Notes: a model not told the origin generated them from the sequence alone. Shown: positions 10,107 through 18,838, counted from the first letter of the stretch. The stretch is DNA of 61,369 bases from Bacteroidota bacterium (GCA_022572355.1 JACZWC010000025.1:1-61369); one strand, 5' to 3'. Numbers and translations: made by a program.

Positions 10107-10931
10107 ATGGATAAGAAACGACTGGATGACGAATTGATTTTTTTAGGTCAGCAGTGTGATCTTCTTTGGAACTCTGCTTCGGAGCTTGCCAAATCCAAAA
10201 GACAAGAAGAGTTAAAAGTAATTGGACCATTATGTATTGCGGTAGTTGAATCAGCAAAAAGTTTCAAACTTCTTTGCTCTAATGAACATTATAGAGACGC
10301 ATTTGTTACAAGTAGGACTTTGCTTGAGACAATAATAAATGTTGCTTTCATGTGTGCAAAAGGAATTGAAGCAACTGAAAAAGCCAATAGGCATGCAATT
10401 CAAAAAACGAAAAGAGATTTAGAACGAAAGATTGAAATTGAGGGACATGTAATTAAACAGGCACTTGATGCTACTCCTCTTTTTGATTCAAATCCCAAAC
10501 TGAAAGAATCGTTAGAGGAATTTACTTCTCCTAGACGTAGAGAAATCACGAAATGGACAGAAGAATCAGTCCTTCAGAAAATTGAGGAGATAGAGAGAAA
10601 ATATGGCTCAAAGGTGTCGAACTTTCTGCTATTGCCTTTTTATTTCATTTATAGACATAGTTCAGAAATTGCTCATGGTTCTTATTTTGGTCTCTTGTAC
10701 ATTAAGGGGTTAACTCAGTTAGATAGAAAATTAAAAGATATTGAAGATACTATCAGGTACTTCGGGAAAAGCGAATTAGAAATAATATCATTAATTGCAT
10801 TTATGAACTCTCTCTCCTTAAATGGACTGTTGTATGTTTTGGGAAAGGAATTTGAAATTGAAAAATTCAAAGACGAATCAAACCAATTGCTTAGTCAACA
10901 TCTTGAAAAAATGGGTAAATATTTTAAATAA
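10107..10931 (+). CDS. DUF5677-like protein
   Basis: 274 residues, no signal peptide or membrane span, mostly helical. The central pattern of an Arg-rich helix (AFVTSRTLLETIINVAFMC) and a later helix with YRHSSEIAHGSYFG resembles the DUF5677 family, cytosolic helical proteins often found in accessory islands. The motif RxxxE...HSSxxxHG is vaguely HEPN-like, so an RNase or abortive-infection role is conceivable but not shown. The gene stands alone on the plus strand, faces an unknown minus-strand gene, and has the structured repeat in its 5' region. The AT-rich composition fits the surrounding accessory region. Confidence 0.7.
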   Translation: MDKKRLDDELIFLGQQCDLLWNSASELAKSKRQEELKVIGPLCIAVVESAKSFKLLCSNEHYRDAFVTSRTLLETIINVAFMCAKGIEATEKANRHAIQKTKRDLERKIEIEGHVIKQALDATPLFDSNPKLKESLEEFTSPRRREITKWTEESVLQKIEEIERKYGSKVSNFLLLPFYFIYRHSSEIAHGSYFGLLYIKGLTQLDRKLKDIEDTIRYFGKSELEIISLIAFMNSLSLNGLLYVLGKEFEIEKFKDESNQLLSQHLEKMGKYFK

Positions 10932-11097
10932 AACCTGTTCCCAACATCATGTATATGTCATATATGAGTACTCTACTGGTCGTTGTGCTTAAGCTAACAA
11001 AAGTTGCAAGGTCAGTTGCTTTGATTGGTCTATAGAATCAAATTAAAAGTTTGAAAGAGAAGAAATTCGTTATCTACCTGAAATTCCTGTCAGGAAT

Positions 11098-11934
11098 TTA
11101 AATAGTTTCACATTCAACACGCTGCAGTACAGCATCCATGCTAACTCCTATATCAAGACTGAAGTCGTTGGCACCGAGCCATGCTCCTGACCAGATTCCC
11201 ACATAAAATCTTGCCCATTTTCCTTTCGGAAGCACACCCGTTGTCTCAAAAGAGATGGTGATCGGAGTGCTTGTCGTGTCATGCGGGTTGTACATAGGAT
11301 GGGGTAGATTTGCACTATTATGTTCACCATCATTCCAATCAAGCCATTGGACTTTGCTTCGACCATGAAAAATTTGTTCGCCTAAAGTTTCCCCATCTTC
11401 ACGAAGGTAGGCACGCATGCGGAATTTCACAAAAGTCCTCATGAAAAGACCACTCCAACCATCCTCATTTTCATTTACATTCTGATGCGTATGTATTCTA
11501 TTAACAATGTACGAGGCGGTTATTTTAAGACGGCCTGTCTGAAATCTATTTCGATATCCAAATCCATGATATGCTTCAAGAAACACACCGCCATAACTAT
11601 TATCAGAGGCATTACTAATAGAGCAATTAATTTCATTTGCAACACGCCCACTTGATTTCGATGAACAGTTGTACCTTCTAACTACGTCCGATGTAGCTTG
11701 TGTCTTCATCTCCCAGGTATGCGTACCTTTAAAATCGTCTTCACCCTCTTCTAAAGACCAAATGACTCTACGTTCATCCTTAGAACGATTTTCCTTTGCT
11801 TCAACTTCTTCTTCTTCTGATGGAGTCCGTTCAATGAACACTGGTACGGATAAAACGCGATCATCAACCGAATTTTCACTGGCTTTAGCCCCCTCCTTTT
11901 CAAGTTTAGAAAGTCGTGCTCTCAATTCCGACAT
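11098..11934 (-). CDS. Hypothetical protein, coiled-coil head and beta-rich body
   Basis: 278 residues that I do not recognise. The first 25 residues (SELRARLSKLEKEGAK) look like a short coiled coil, residues 35-65 are acidic and probably unstructured, and the rest is rich in alternating hydrophobic and aromatic residues typical of a beta-sandwich. No signal peptide, so probably cytosolic. The start at 11934 is preceded by a weak purine stretch (AAGGGAAA). A copy of the 50-bp palindrome lies 67 bp upstream and a TTCGAAC repeat beyond it, the same arrangement as at the next two minus-strand units. Function unknown. Confidence 0.72.
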   Translation of the reverse strand: MSELRARLSKLEKEGAKASENSVDDRVLSVPVFIERTPSEEEEVEAKENRSKDERRVIWSLEEGEDDFKGTHTWEMKTQATSDVVRRYNCSSKSSGRVANEINCSISNASDNSYGGVFLEAYHGFGYRNRFQTGRLKITASYIVNRIHTHQNVNENEDGWSGLFMRTFVKFRMRAYLREDGETLGEQIFHGRSKVQWLDWNDGEHNSANLPHPMYNPHDTTSTPITISFETTGVLPKGKWARFYVGIWSGAWLGANDFSLDIGVSMDAVLQRVECETI

Positions 11935-11997
11935 GTCTTTCCCTTATTAGTTTTTGGACTTAATTTTTTTACTAAAGTACATGTATTAGTTATTTGC

Positions 11998-12046
11998 TAC
12001 AAGAGTGAAAACACTCGTGTTTTTAATAGGGTATTTATACCAATAT
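11998..12046. promoter_or_regulatory. 50-bp palindrome family, copy 1 (degenerate right arm)
   Basis: Left arm AAGAGTGAAAACAC from 12001; right arm GGGTATTTATAC ends near 12042 and has lost the ACTCT box. Placed 67 bp upstream of the 278-residue hypothetical gene. Confidence 0.6.
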
Positions 12047-12076
12047 ATATCTGCTAAACAGAAGGTATCAGGAGGA

Positions 12077-12146
12077 GTTTTAGATCAAACAATTGCTTCA
12101 AACCCTCAAAAAAGTTCGAACTTTGTCCCGTCAGGTTCGGGTTCAC
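12077..12146 (+). repeat. TTCGAAC dispersed repeat, copy a
   Basis: Shares a roughly 65-bp pattern with 13813-13877 and 18643-18706: AGATCAAACAA, a variable stretch ending in an A run, GTTCGAACTTTGTCCCGTC, then GGTTCAC. In this copy CAGGTTCGG is inserted before the last box. It sits about 35 bp beyond palindrome copy 1. The stretch from here to 12340 holds no gene. Confidence 0.7.
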
Positions 12147-12340
12147 TTGATACTCGCCCAAGCTAGTTCGAGGTTGATTCCCTCCACGGATTAGAATGGC
12201 TCAGCATAGCTAATTCTTCCTCGATCACAAAGAAAAACACTTCAGGAAACCAAAAGTTTTTGGGGAGGATGCGAAGCGATGAAATTGAATATTACCTCCG
12301 TTACTATTGAAAACCAAGTCCTTAGTTCAACTTAGTTTTT

Positions 12341-13606
12341 TTACTTCCCAACTTCGTAGTAAGCCACTAAAACATTCAGCACAGACGAAAACGTGGGAGG
12401 ATCTTCTTTTCCTCGTTTTTCTGGTATGACATTGTATGGTTTGCAGTCTCCTTTGCCTCCCGCTGCGTCAGTATGCAACACGGCAAAATCCAGGCGTAGT
12501 TTTTCTCTTTCCATGAGTATTTCTGCCGTTCTGAGCACTAGACGTTGGTAGTCTTGTTCATCCACCGCAAATGGATGATTGTGTTCTAAGCCCACCTCCC
12601 AGCCAAAACCTTGAAGAAGCTTAACAGCTCCGGTGTTTCCAGACAGTCGACCGGATAGTTTATCCCAACCGGGACTTTTTTCAAAGGGTGGCTCTCCTGT
12701 ATCATCGGCCCAGTTTTTATTAAATTCTATACGGATTCCCTTGAAACGGTTATAAATATCTCGGTAATCATTATTACTCTTCATTTTGTGGTGAAATAGG
12801 GTGTATGCCTCCTCCCATCTAAAGTTTTTATCAATGTCACGCCTGCGCTCTAATGCATCTCCGAGAAAAAAACTTATTGTGGGCCACTTCTCTCTCTTTG
12901 TCAGTGGTTCGTTCATCCAGTCGTTGACTGCTCGCATATATTCGAGTGCACAGGTTACGTTATTTTCGCTACCGCGTTTCCAATTTCCTGAAAGCGTACT
13001 CTGCAGCTTCACATAGGAAACACCAAAGTTGCTGTCGATTTGGACTGCTACCTTGTTGATCAGGCTTATTGTCTCCTTTACTCGCACGAAACCAGCAGTG
13101 TTTTTCGGATACCTTGGTTTTTCCTTTTTTCCGTCATCCCCCACCATATTCCAAGGCACATATTTTCCTTTGGATCCAATAGTGTGAATCAATAATTTGA
13201 CCTTGTACTTATGTAATACGGGCAAAATCAAGTTTAAATATAGGTTGTGGAGTTTGGGTGCGTACCGTTTGCGATTATCCCACATTTCCTTCTCATCTAT
13301 TTGGGTATTGAAGTATTTATTTAAGCGAATAAGGAATTGAAAGCCCTGTTGGACTTTTTTGCCATCTATATCAAATAAGCGCTCATGAATACTGTAAACA
13401 TCAGTGTTCGTAAGAGCATTTTCCCATATTTCAGGATTTTCCCATCGCGTCAACATGTCCTTACAGAATGTTCTGTTCATTTCTCTTTTACCGTCTGCTA
13501 GGTCGTAAAAAAAGTCGCAGCGGTGAAACCATATTTTGGGCCTTTTGGACAAGCCCTTATCTTCGGCGGCCTTGCCTACGCTGCCGACAGCACTTTTTTT
13601 TGCCAT
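12341..13606 (-). CDS. Hypothetical protein, 421 aa
   Basis: Not recognised. The N-terminus is Lys-rich (MAKKSAVGSVGKAAEDKG) with no signal peptide, followed by a long segment of mixed helices and strands (PKIWFHRCDFFYDLADG, VKLLIHTIGSKGKYVPWNM, WPTISFFLGDALERRRDID). The alternation of hydrophobic strands with polar loops, and conserved-looking Trp, His and Asp residues, could fit a TIM-barrel-like hydrolase, but this is a guess. It has an unusually good Shine-Dalgarno for this window (AGGAGG, 13615-13620, 8 nt before ATG). Palindrome copy 2 and a TTCGAAC repeat lie upstream, and the next gene downstream has the same arrangement. Confidence 0.75.
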   Translation of the reverse strand: MAKKSAVGSVGKAAEDKGLSKRPKIWFHRCDFFYDLADGKREMNRTFCKDMLTRWENPEIWENALTNTDVYSIHERLFDIDGKKVQQGFQFLIRLNKYFNTQIDEKEMWDNRKRYAPKLHNLYLNLILPVLHKYKVKLLIHTIGSKGKYVPWNMVGDDGKKEKPRYPKNTAGFVRVKETISLINKVAVQIDSNFGVSYVKLQSTLSGNWKRGSENNVTCALEYMRAVNDWMNEPLTKREKWPTISFFLGDALERRRDIDKNFRWEEAYTLFHHKMKSNNDYRDIYNRFKGIRIEFNKNWADDTGEPPFEKSPGWDKLSGRLSGNTGAVKLLQGFGWEVGLEHNHPFAVDEQDYQRLVLRTAEILMEREKLRLDFAVLHTDAAGGKGDCKPYNVIPEKRGKEDPPTFSSVLNVLVAYYEVGK

Positions 13607-13614
13607 TTTTCGTT

Positions 13615-13620
13615 CCTCCT
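13615..13620 (-). promoter_or_regulatory. Strong Shine-Dalgarno (AGGAGG)
   Basis: AGGAGG 8 nt before the ATG at 13606. Most genes here lack such a site, as is usual in Bacteroidota, so it fixes the start and hints at a different origin or translation mode for this accessory gene. Confidence 0.75.
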
Positions 13621-13724
13621 ATTATTTTTTTTAAAACGAATCACCCAACGGTGAATGCGCCGTCCAATGTATTTATTCATCACGACTGCAATAATTTGAA
13701 ATATCAGATGAAAAAATATTACAA

Positions 13725-13773
13725 ACAAGAGTAGAAATACTTGTTTTCTGAGAGCGTATTTATACCTCTCTAC
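13725..13773. promoter_or_regulatory. 50-bp palindrome family, copy 2
   Basis: Left arm AAGAGTAGAAATAC (13727-13740), right arm GTATTTATACCTCTC (13756-13770). AGAGT starts at 13728 and the partly degenerate right box falls at the expected 41-bp distance. It lies about 120 bp upstream of the 421-residue gene. Confidence 0.7.
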
Positions 13774-13812
13774 TAAGACTTTTAGACCTACTACATGGCG
13801 GCTAGCATAAAT

Positions 13813-13877
13813 AGCTTCAGATCAAACAACAGTTTCAAGTCCTGAAAAAAGTTCGAACTTCGTCCCGTCGGGTTCAC
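13813..13877 (+). repeat. TTCGAAC dispersed repeat, copy b
   Basis: CTTCAGATCAAACAAC, spacer, GAAAAAAGTTCGAACTTCG, TCCCGTCGGGTTCAC. About 40 bp beyond palindrome copy 2, the same spacing as copies a and c relative to their palindromes. Confidence 0.75.
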
Positions 13878-14151
13878 CTTATGGGACTGTTTTTTCTAAA
13901 ATGAAAGACAGGCCCTTTTTGTTCTGTAACTCGCTGTAAATAAATGCTTTACCTTCTACTTTGCAAAAAGGGCTGGGTTCAACATTTTTGGCGTTTTGTG
14001 ACTATTTTGCTTATCTTTTCTTTATCTGACTGATAATTAGCCATTTGAAGGGTTCGAATCCTGTTAGGTCTATTGTTGCTGAATACACCACAGTTACTTC
14101 AGCTCTTGAATTCTTTCTAACTCCATCCACTTTTTTATGAAGATTTACATA

Positions 14152-14200
14152 AATAGAGTGTAAATACACGTTCAAAAGACAGGTGTTTCTGCTCTTGTTT
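14152..14200. promoter_or_regulatory. 50-bp palindrome family, copy 3 (no obvious gene next to it)
   Basis: Left arm AGAGTGTAAATACAC (from 14155), right arm GGTGTTTCTGCTCTTG (ends 14197); 41 bp between box edges. A GGTTCGAATCC box (14049-14059) lies 100 bp away. The flanking interval 13878-14340 has no credible gene, so this copy probably marks a lost or degraded unit. Confidence 0.65.
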
Positions 14201-14341
14201 GTTAAAAAGAGATACCCCAATTTTGAAAAATGATTATTCGTTTTAGAAGCATTATTGCACATGTGCGGCCTCAGACTGTTAACATAGTCGACCAATCAGG
14301 CCGGCCGCTCAGTACTGGGCATCACGGCACTCGTTTAGATT

Positions 14342-14721
14342 ACGATGGCAACACTGTTTAAAGTCACACAATATCCCTTACTTGGTCTGACAGATTTCTA
14401 TCATTTCACCGCTTTTGGCTGACTGTAAGGTGGTTTGGTTACCTCAACCTGCTGGTACTCCTCGTTTTTTTCAGCTTGGTTCCCAGCATTGGTGTCAACG
14501 CAAGCCACCTTAGCTACGAGGCACGTGCCGCCGTAGCTGGTATTCTCCTTTGCGTATATGTCATTCGCTACAGTTTTGCAGGCCGGGCACTTGTTCAGAC
14601 GGGAATGCGGAAGCTAGCGGCCACAGAGCGTGGAGTGGATGCGTCAACACTAGAATGTGTTCGATCCGAAGAATGGAAGGCCTTTTGCGAAAGGAACGGC
14701 ATACATATTTTGGGATTCTGA
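14342..14721 (+). pseudogene. Degraded GC-rich membrane-protein ORF
   Basis: A frame starting at ATG 14342 (MATLFKVTQYPLLGLTDFYH) stops after 25 codons. A shifted frame then continues from about 14407 to the stop at 14721, with two hydrophobic segments (WFGYLNLLVLLVFFSLVPSIGV and AAVAGILLCVYVIRYSF) and a short polar tail. In that frame the first start-like codon is only a TTG at 14476, so it looks like a frameshifted remnant. The stretch is visibly more GC-rich than its surroundings, pointing to foreign origin. I do not recognise the family. Confidence 0.4.
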
Positions 14722-14856
14722 CCTGATCAGGCCAGGATTTGACTATCTGCCATTTGGACCGTAATTTGGCCTTTTTGGGGATGCGACAGAACCTCAATAT
14801 GGAGAAGGTACACAGCAATTATTTATATATTAATTTTTGAGCGGTTAGGAATACAA

Positions 14857-15114
14857 TTACAACGCTATAAACTCTCCACTCTCAATAACATCGACCTGTA
14901 CCTCTTCGATAGATACAGGTAGAATATCTTTCACTTTTAGTTTGCTCTCAACGAGTTTCTTTGTTACATACACACGAATACAAATGTATGATTGCTCCTT
15001 ACCTGCTTTTATTTTATGTCCTACACCTACTCCTGTTACATTTGGATAGGACATTAATTCACTTGTGTATTTGTCTTTTACTCGTTTTGCATTTTCATAG
15101 GCTTGCGAATCCAT
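14857..15114 (-). CDS. Stand-alone copy of the Nal1-like protease N-terminal domain
   Basis: 85 residues. The core YPNVTGVGVGHKIKAG, CIRVYVTKKL, ILPVSIEEVQVDVIESG matches the first 90 residues of the double protease two genes upstream (MPGVVGVGSAHKIVGG, CLCVYVEKK, IPLSMLIPPKL, TDIIETG). This GVGxG...TDVIExG module is the usual N-terminal domain of Nal1-like trypsin-fold proteins in bacteria. Here it stands alone, with no peptidase. Its ATG is one base after the stop of the prenyl synthase, so the two are translationally linked. It could act in trans on the protease, as inhibitor, chaperone or adaptor, or be a substrate; this is inference. Confidence 0.82.
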   Translation of the reverse strand: MDSQAYENAKRVKDKYTSELMSYPNVTGVGVGHKIKAGKEQSYICIRVYVTKKLVESKLKVKDILPVSIEEVQVDVIESGEFIAL

Positions 15115-15115
15115 A

Positions 15116-16165
15116 TTAAACTCTTTGATCGAGTACTAAAGATAGCATTTCTTCAAGAGCTGTTTTGTATTTGCTTTTCGGGTAATTGTCCAATGCTGAT
15201 ATTGCCCGTTCTTTAAATAAACAAGCATCATCATAAGCTTTATGTATCCCGTTGGAATGAATAATCAATCTAGCAGCTTCAATAATGTCGTCAGAACTAG
15301 TAGCATGTCCTTCTAAAATGTCTCTGACAAGATTTCTTTCAGGTAACGATTCCAACGCATAAATCATAGGAAGTGAAATTCGCTTTTGAGTAAGGTCCCC
15401 CAATGTTGGCTTACCTAAGAGATCTTCATCACCTATGAAATCAAGTATATCATCTATAATTTGAAATGCTAAACCAAAATTTCGACCAAAATTTCTCATT
15501 AAATCTATTTGCTGTTTAGTACCATTTGCCAAAGAACCACCTGCTTCACAACAAAATTCTATCAATTCTGCGGTCTTATTTTGTATATTCTGATAATATC
15601 GCTGACGTAATAATTTAGTATCTAGTACAGGTTTTGCCAAATAATCCTCTATCTCTCCCAGACAAAGATTATATCCTGTCTTTAAAAAACTTTTTAAAAG
15701 TTTGAGATCCTTTTGATATTGAAGTGAATTAACAAAAAGATTCATTGCCTCCGAAAACTGGAGATCACCGATTAACATTGCGAACCCATTTCCTTGTGTA
15801 CGGTTAACTGTTGCCGCCCCCCTTCTTTCAACGGCTCTGTCTATAATGTCATCATGGACCAGGCTAGCTATATGTATCATTTCGATAGACGTGGCAATAG
15901 AAATAATCTTGTCATCGATATAATCCTGGGGCAAATCGGGAGCATTCAATTTTGCAGTAAGAATAAGTAGGATGGGTCTTAGCTTCTTTCCTTTAGTGAA
16001 TAGAGCAGAGTCATGTTGATCTAGATATTGGCTTTGCTTTTGAAAAAGCTGCTCCAGCTTAGCATCAATTTCTGCTACTTCCTTTCGAGTTAAAACCAGA
16101 TACAATGGCGTCTCTGGTGTATTCTCTCGAACAAGTTCCTTTTCCTGTGCCTCAGTTTTGTTCAT
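15116..16165 (-). CDS. Polyprenyl diphosphate synthase (trans-isoprenyl family)
   Basis: Condenses isopentenyl diphosphate with an allylic diphosphate to make linear isoprenoids. Both Asp-rich motifs are intact: LVHDDIID (DDxxD, about residues 105-109 from the ATG at 16165), followed by the RRG motif, and FQIIDDILDF (about 238-242). KKLRP near residue 60 and the KPTLGDLTQKRISLP stretch are also canonical. The frame extends to a GTG at 16177, but the ATG at 16165, preceded by AGGTG, is the better start. Length of about 349 residues is slightly long for IspB/HepT-like enzymes because of a charged N-terminal extension. It sits between a double protease and a small protease-domain protein, an unexpected setting for quinone or carrier-lipid synthesis, so a specialised product is possible. 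Confidence 0.93.
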   Translation of the reverse strand: MNKTEAQEKELVRENTPETPLYLVLTRKEVAEIDAKLEQLFQKQSQYLDQHDSALFTKGKKLRPILLILTAKLNAPDLPQDYIDDKIISIATSIEMIHIASLVHDDIIDRAVERRGAATVNRTQGNGFAMLIGDLQFSEAMNLFVNSLQYQKDLKLLKSFLKTGYNLCLGEIEDYLAKPVLDTKLLRQRYYQNIQNKTAELIEFCCEAGGSLANGTKQQIDLMRNFGRNFGLAFQIIDDILDFIGDEDLLGKPTLGDLTQKRISLPMIYALESLPERNLVRDILEGHATSSDDIIEAARLIIHSNGIHKAYDDACLFKERAISALDNYPKSKYKTALEEMLSLVLDQRV

Positions 16166-16186
16166 GGTCGAACACACCTGGTCTTA

Positions 16187-18457
16187 TTATTTCTTGCTCC
16201 TTTTGTCTTTTCCTTTTTTACCCTTATCCAACATCTCTAGAATTTCAGGAATAGTTTTCCCCTTGAACTTGTGGGCGTCCTGCTCAAACTTTTTAATAGC
16301 ATTTTTCAAGTTCTTATCGCCCTTTTCCGAAAAAACCTCGAGGACCTCCATCCCATCCTGAAAAATCTTTTCATTATCTATTTTAATAGGTTTACTTGTT
16401 TCAGAAGATTGAATGCTACTAATAATTGACTTAAATACCTCCACTCCTTTTTCTTTAATTACAGCATCGATCTTCGAGTCACCACTTCGAAGTAGTTTGG
16501 TAATTTGCTCTTCGTTCTTTTCATAGAGTTCGAGATATTTTTTCCCCAAAGTAGAATGCTTCAGTTTTTTATCCCGAAAGTCCCTGCTTACTTGAATCTC
16601 CTGACTGAAGTCTTGCTCAACTGCTGTAGAAAAGTTCTCAACAGAACAAATACCTGCTCCTCCCCCCGAACTCAAAATATTTTGAATAACTGGAGAGTTT
16701 GCTCTTATGGAAGTAATTCTAACACCATGATTATGACTAAGGGCAATAGGAGTGCAGCCTCCATTGGTGTGAACGCCCACGAGAAGACCACTTGGACTAT
16801 GTAATATTCCTGATCCTGAGCTCCCTCCAAGTGTATCGATACTATCGTATCCGACCCGAGAGTCGTGTAAATGAAACTGTGGACCAGCTTCAATTCTCTT
16901 TGGTAGACCTGCCGGATGTTGAATAATACATAACATAGCTCCATTATCAACATCATTATTGGAAATCCGGGAGAAACCAAAAGTACTGCCTGGATTACCC
17001 TCAAGTCGCACGATTGCATAATCAAGCCCCCCAAGCCGATATTCAACTAATTCGAGAATATTAAAAGATTGCTCTGTACGTAAATTTCCCGATGAATCAA
17101 CTTGATAATTGAAATTAACGTGCATCTCAGTAGCTGCTTCTACAGGACGATCAGCCGGAAAACAGTGACCAGCAGTTAAAAATAAATTTGAGGAAATCAA
17201 AGTTCCTGAGCACGTCCTAGCTCCGGTATTCCACTGTAGCTGACCTGCAGGAGCCTGGTGAGTATCCACAAAAGCTCTTGTTACTCCAAGCGTTCCATCA
17301 TATTGCTCAACAGGCTGAGAATCATTCTGTCCACCACAAATACTTTCAATTTCTATTTCATGGGCACGCTCCTCAACATCTAATGGTAATCCATGTTCAC
17401 CGGGTTTGATTGGAGGCGCTGGGGGAAAATCCCAATGTTCATGTTCCAAATGGTGTTCCTTGGTTTTATGATCGATTTTTGATTGTTTTGTTTTACCTCT
17501 TTTTTTATCTTTTCTCCCCTTGCCTTTCTTGCTTTGTTGCTCATAAACAACTGAGCCCGAATCTCCCCCCGCCGACATGTATCCAGTAATGATCTGATTT
17601 GTAAAAATGCCTACATGACCATTGCCATAATTTACACTGATAGTGGCGTCAATGTCCCGAACAGTAGCTGCAGTATATTCTGTTGTTCTTCCACATTTGT
17701 GCACTTGCATGTTTAATATGACACTCGCACTTCGCGGCAAGGTTATATTCAGAAAATTTAATACCGGTTGAATTGGATTTATGATGGTAAAGAGAGACGA
17801 TCCTGCAAATAACAAACCTACGGCGTTTTGTTCTGCTGGATTAATCGACGAACAAAGAGAATCCAAAGAAAGAATCTTTGGATCAATCGGTTCAGCAATT
17901 GCCGCGTCCATTAAGTTTAATCCTCCCGAAAAGTTTATAGCGTACCATCGTGCTAATTTCGCAATGGTATCTTGGTCTACCATGCCTCCGTCATAGGGAC
18001 CAGGTTGCAAAATAGGGTCACCAACATTGGCAATGTTTGAATTAGCAAGTACATGATTGTTGCTAAGAATTACTTTTCCTCCGGTATTAACATCGATTGC
18101 AATTGCCCCAAGAGTTCCAGCTGTAATCGAAAAGTGGCCAATGCTAATTCCAGCTGGAGCTGGGCGCGCTCGATTTGTAAAGGAGTGAGCGTAAATCTTA
18201 CCTGTTTCGATAATGTCCGTATGAATGTCAGATCCGTCTTCATGAGACAGTTTGGGCGGAATCAACATGCTTAAAGGAATATGTTCCTTCTTTTCCTTTT
18301 TTTCAACATATACGCATAGACATTCTTGTTCAGTTTCTTCTCCGCCAACAATCTTGTGGGCAGAGCCAACCCCAACCACTCCAGGCATAGAAAGCAAACG
18401 GCCCTCTTCTCTGAACCTCAATTGCTTTATTTTCTTGAAATTTTCATTGGTATCCAT
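16187..18457 (-). CDS. Double trypsin-like serine protease with Nal1-like N-terminal domain
   Basis: 756 residues. Residues 20-90 form the GVGxG...TDIIETG module. A first chymotrypsin-fold domain (about 100-305) has a complete triad: H135 in LSNNHVLA, D184 in NLMDAAIAEP, S300 in AGGDSGSVV. A very basic, His-rich linker (305-345) leads to a second trypsin-like domain (about 385-600), also with an intact triad: H431 in LTAGHC, D479 in DYAIVRL, S547 in GGSSGSG. A charged helical tail follows. No signal peptide, so it is predicted to be cytosolic or exported by another route. A strong AAGGAGG (18466-18472) precedes the ATG. It heads an operon with a prenyl synthase, 21 bp from the ATG chosen for that gene, and a stand-alone copy of its own N-terminal domain. 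Confidence 0.9.
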   Translation of the reverse strand: MDTNENFKKIKQLRFREEGRLLSMPGVVGVGSAHKIVGGEETEQECLCVYVEKKEKKEHIPLSMLIPPKLSHEDGSDIHTDIIETGKIYAHSFTNRARPAPAGISIGHFSITAGTLGAIAIDVNTGGKVILSNNHVLANSNIANVGDPILQPGPYDGGMVDQDTIAKLARWYAINFSGGLNLMDAAIAEPIDPKILSLDSLCSSINPAEQNAVGLLFAGSSLFTIINPIQPVLNFLNITLPRSASVILNMQVHKCGRTTEYTAATVRDIDATISVNYGNGHVGIFTNQIITGYMSAGGDSGSVVYEQQSKKGKGRKDKKRGKTKQSKIDHKTKEHHLEHEHWDFPPAPPIKPGEHGLPLDVEERAHEIEIESICGGQNDSQPVEQYDGTLGVTRAFVDTHQAPAGQLQWNTGARTCSGTLISSNLFLTAGHCFPADRPVEAATEMHVNFNYQVDSSGNLRTEQSFNILELVEYRLGGLDYAIVRLEGNPGSTFGFSRISNNDVDNGAMLCIIQHPAGLPKRIEAGPQFHLHDSRVGYDSIDTLGGSSGSGILHSPSGLLVGVHTNGGCTPIALSHNHGVRITSIRANSPVIQNILSSGGGAGICSVENFSTAVEQDFSQEIQVSRDFRDKKLKHSTLGKKYLELYEKNEEQITKLLRSGDSKIDAVIKEKGVEVFKSIISSIQSSETSKPIKIDNEKIFQDGMEVLEVFSEKGDKNLKNAIKKFEQDAHKFKGKTIPEILEMLDKGKKGKDKRSKK

Positions 18458-18465
18458 TTTTATTC

Positions 18466-18472
18466 CCTCCTT
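18466..18472 (-). promoter_or_regulatory. Strong Shine-Dalgarno (AAGGAGG)
   Basis: AAGGAGG 8 nt before the ATG at 18457; supports that start for the double protease. It is another strong ribosome site inside the accessory patchwork. Confidence 0.75.
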
Positions 18473-18552
18473 AATTTTGTCAAATGGTTAATAGGTAGAT
18501 AAATTTTAGGTTTTGTTGATGCTAACAAAGAACAAGCATGGGATAGTAAAAG

Positions 18553-18601
18553 TCAAGAGTAGAAACACCTGTATTTCCGATAGAGTAGTTACACCTATTT
18601 A
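18553..18601. promoter_or_regulatory. 50-bp palindrome family, copy 4
   Basis: Left arm AAGAGTAGAAACACC (18555-18569), right arm AGTAGTTACACCTATTT with a degenerate box at 18592-18596. Lies about 98 bp upstream of the protease/prenyl-synthase operon. Confidence 0.6.
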
Positions 18602-18642
18602 CTTAGGTTTTGGAACCTACTAAATAGCGACTTGTACAACTG

Positions 18643-18838
18643 ACTTCAGATCAAACAACCTCTTCAAACCTGAAAAAAAGTTCGAACTTTGTCCCGTCGG
18701 GTTCACAAACCGTTGAAAGCACTGATTTTCAAAGCTTTCAGCGGTTTTCTTTTTAATAACCTGACGGGACAGAATTGCTTCAATTTGTGCTGTTTCCTCT
18801 GGTATAATTAAAAAATAGGGGGTTCGAACTTTGACAAA
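18643..18838 (+). repeat. TTCGAAC repeat copy c fused to structured repeat copy B
   Basis: Begins CTTCAGATCAAACAAC, then GTTCGAACTTT (18680 on). A nested inverted repeat follows: outer stem GTCCCGTCGGGTT (18691-18703) with AACCTGACGGGAC (18758-18770), inner stem AAACCGTTGAAAGC (18707-18720) with GCTTTCAGCGGTTT (18734-18747). It ends at GGGTTCGAACTTT. The outer stem matches copy A at 9888-10040; the inner stem differs but still pairs. Confidence 0.7.

Noticed and set aside
14011..14295. Minus-strand frame of 94 codons
   Set aside because: It runs through a palindrome copy and a T-arm-like fragment and shows no protein-like pattern.
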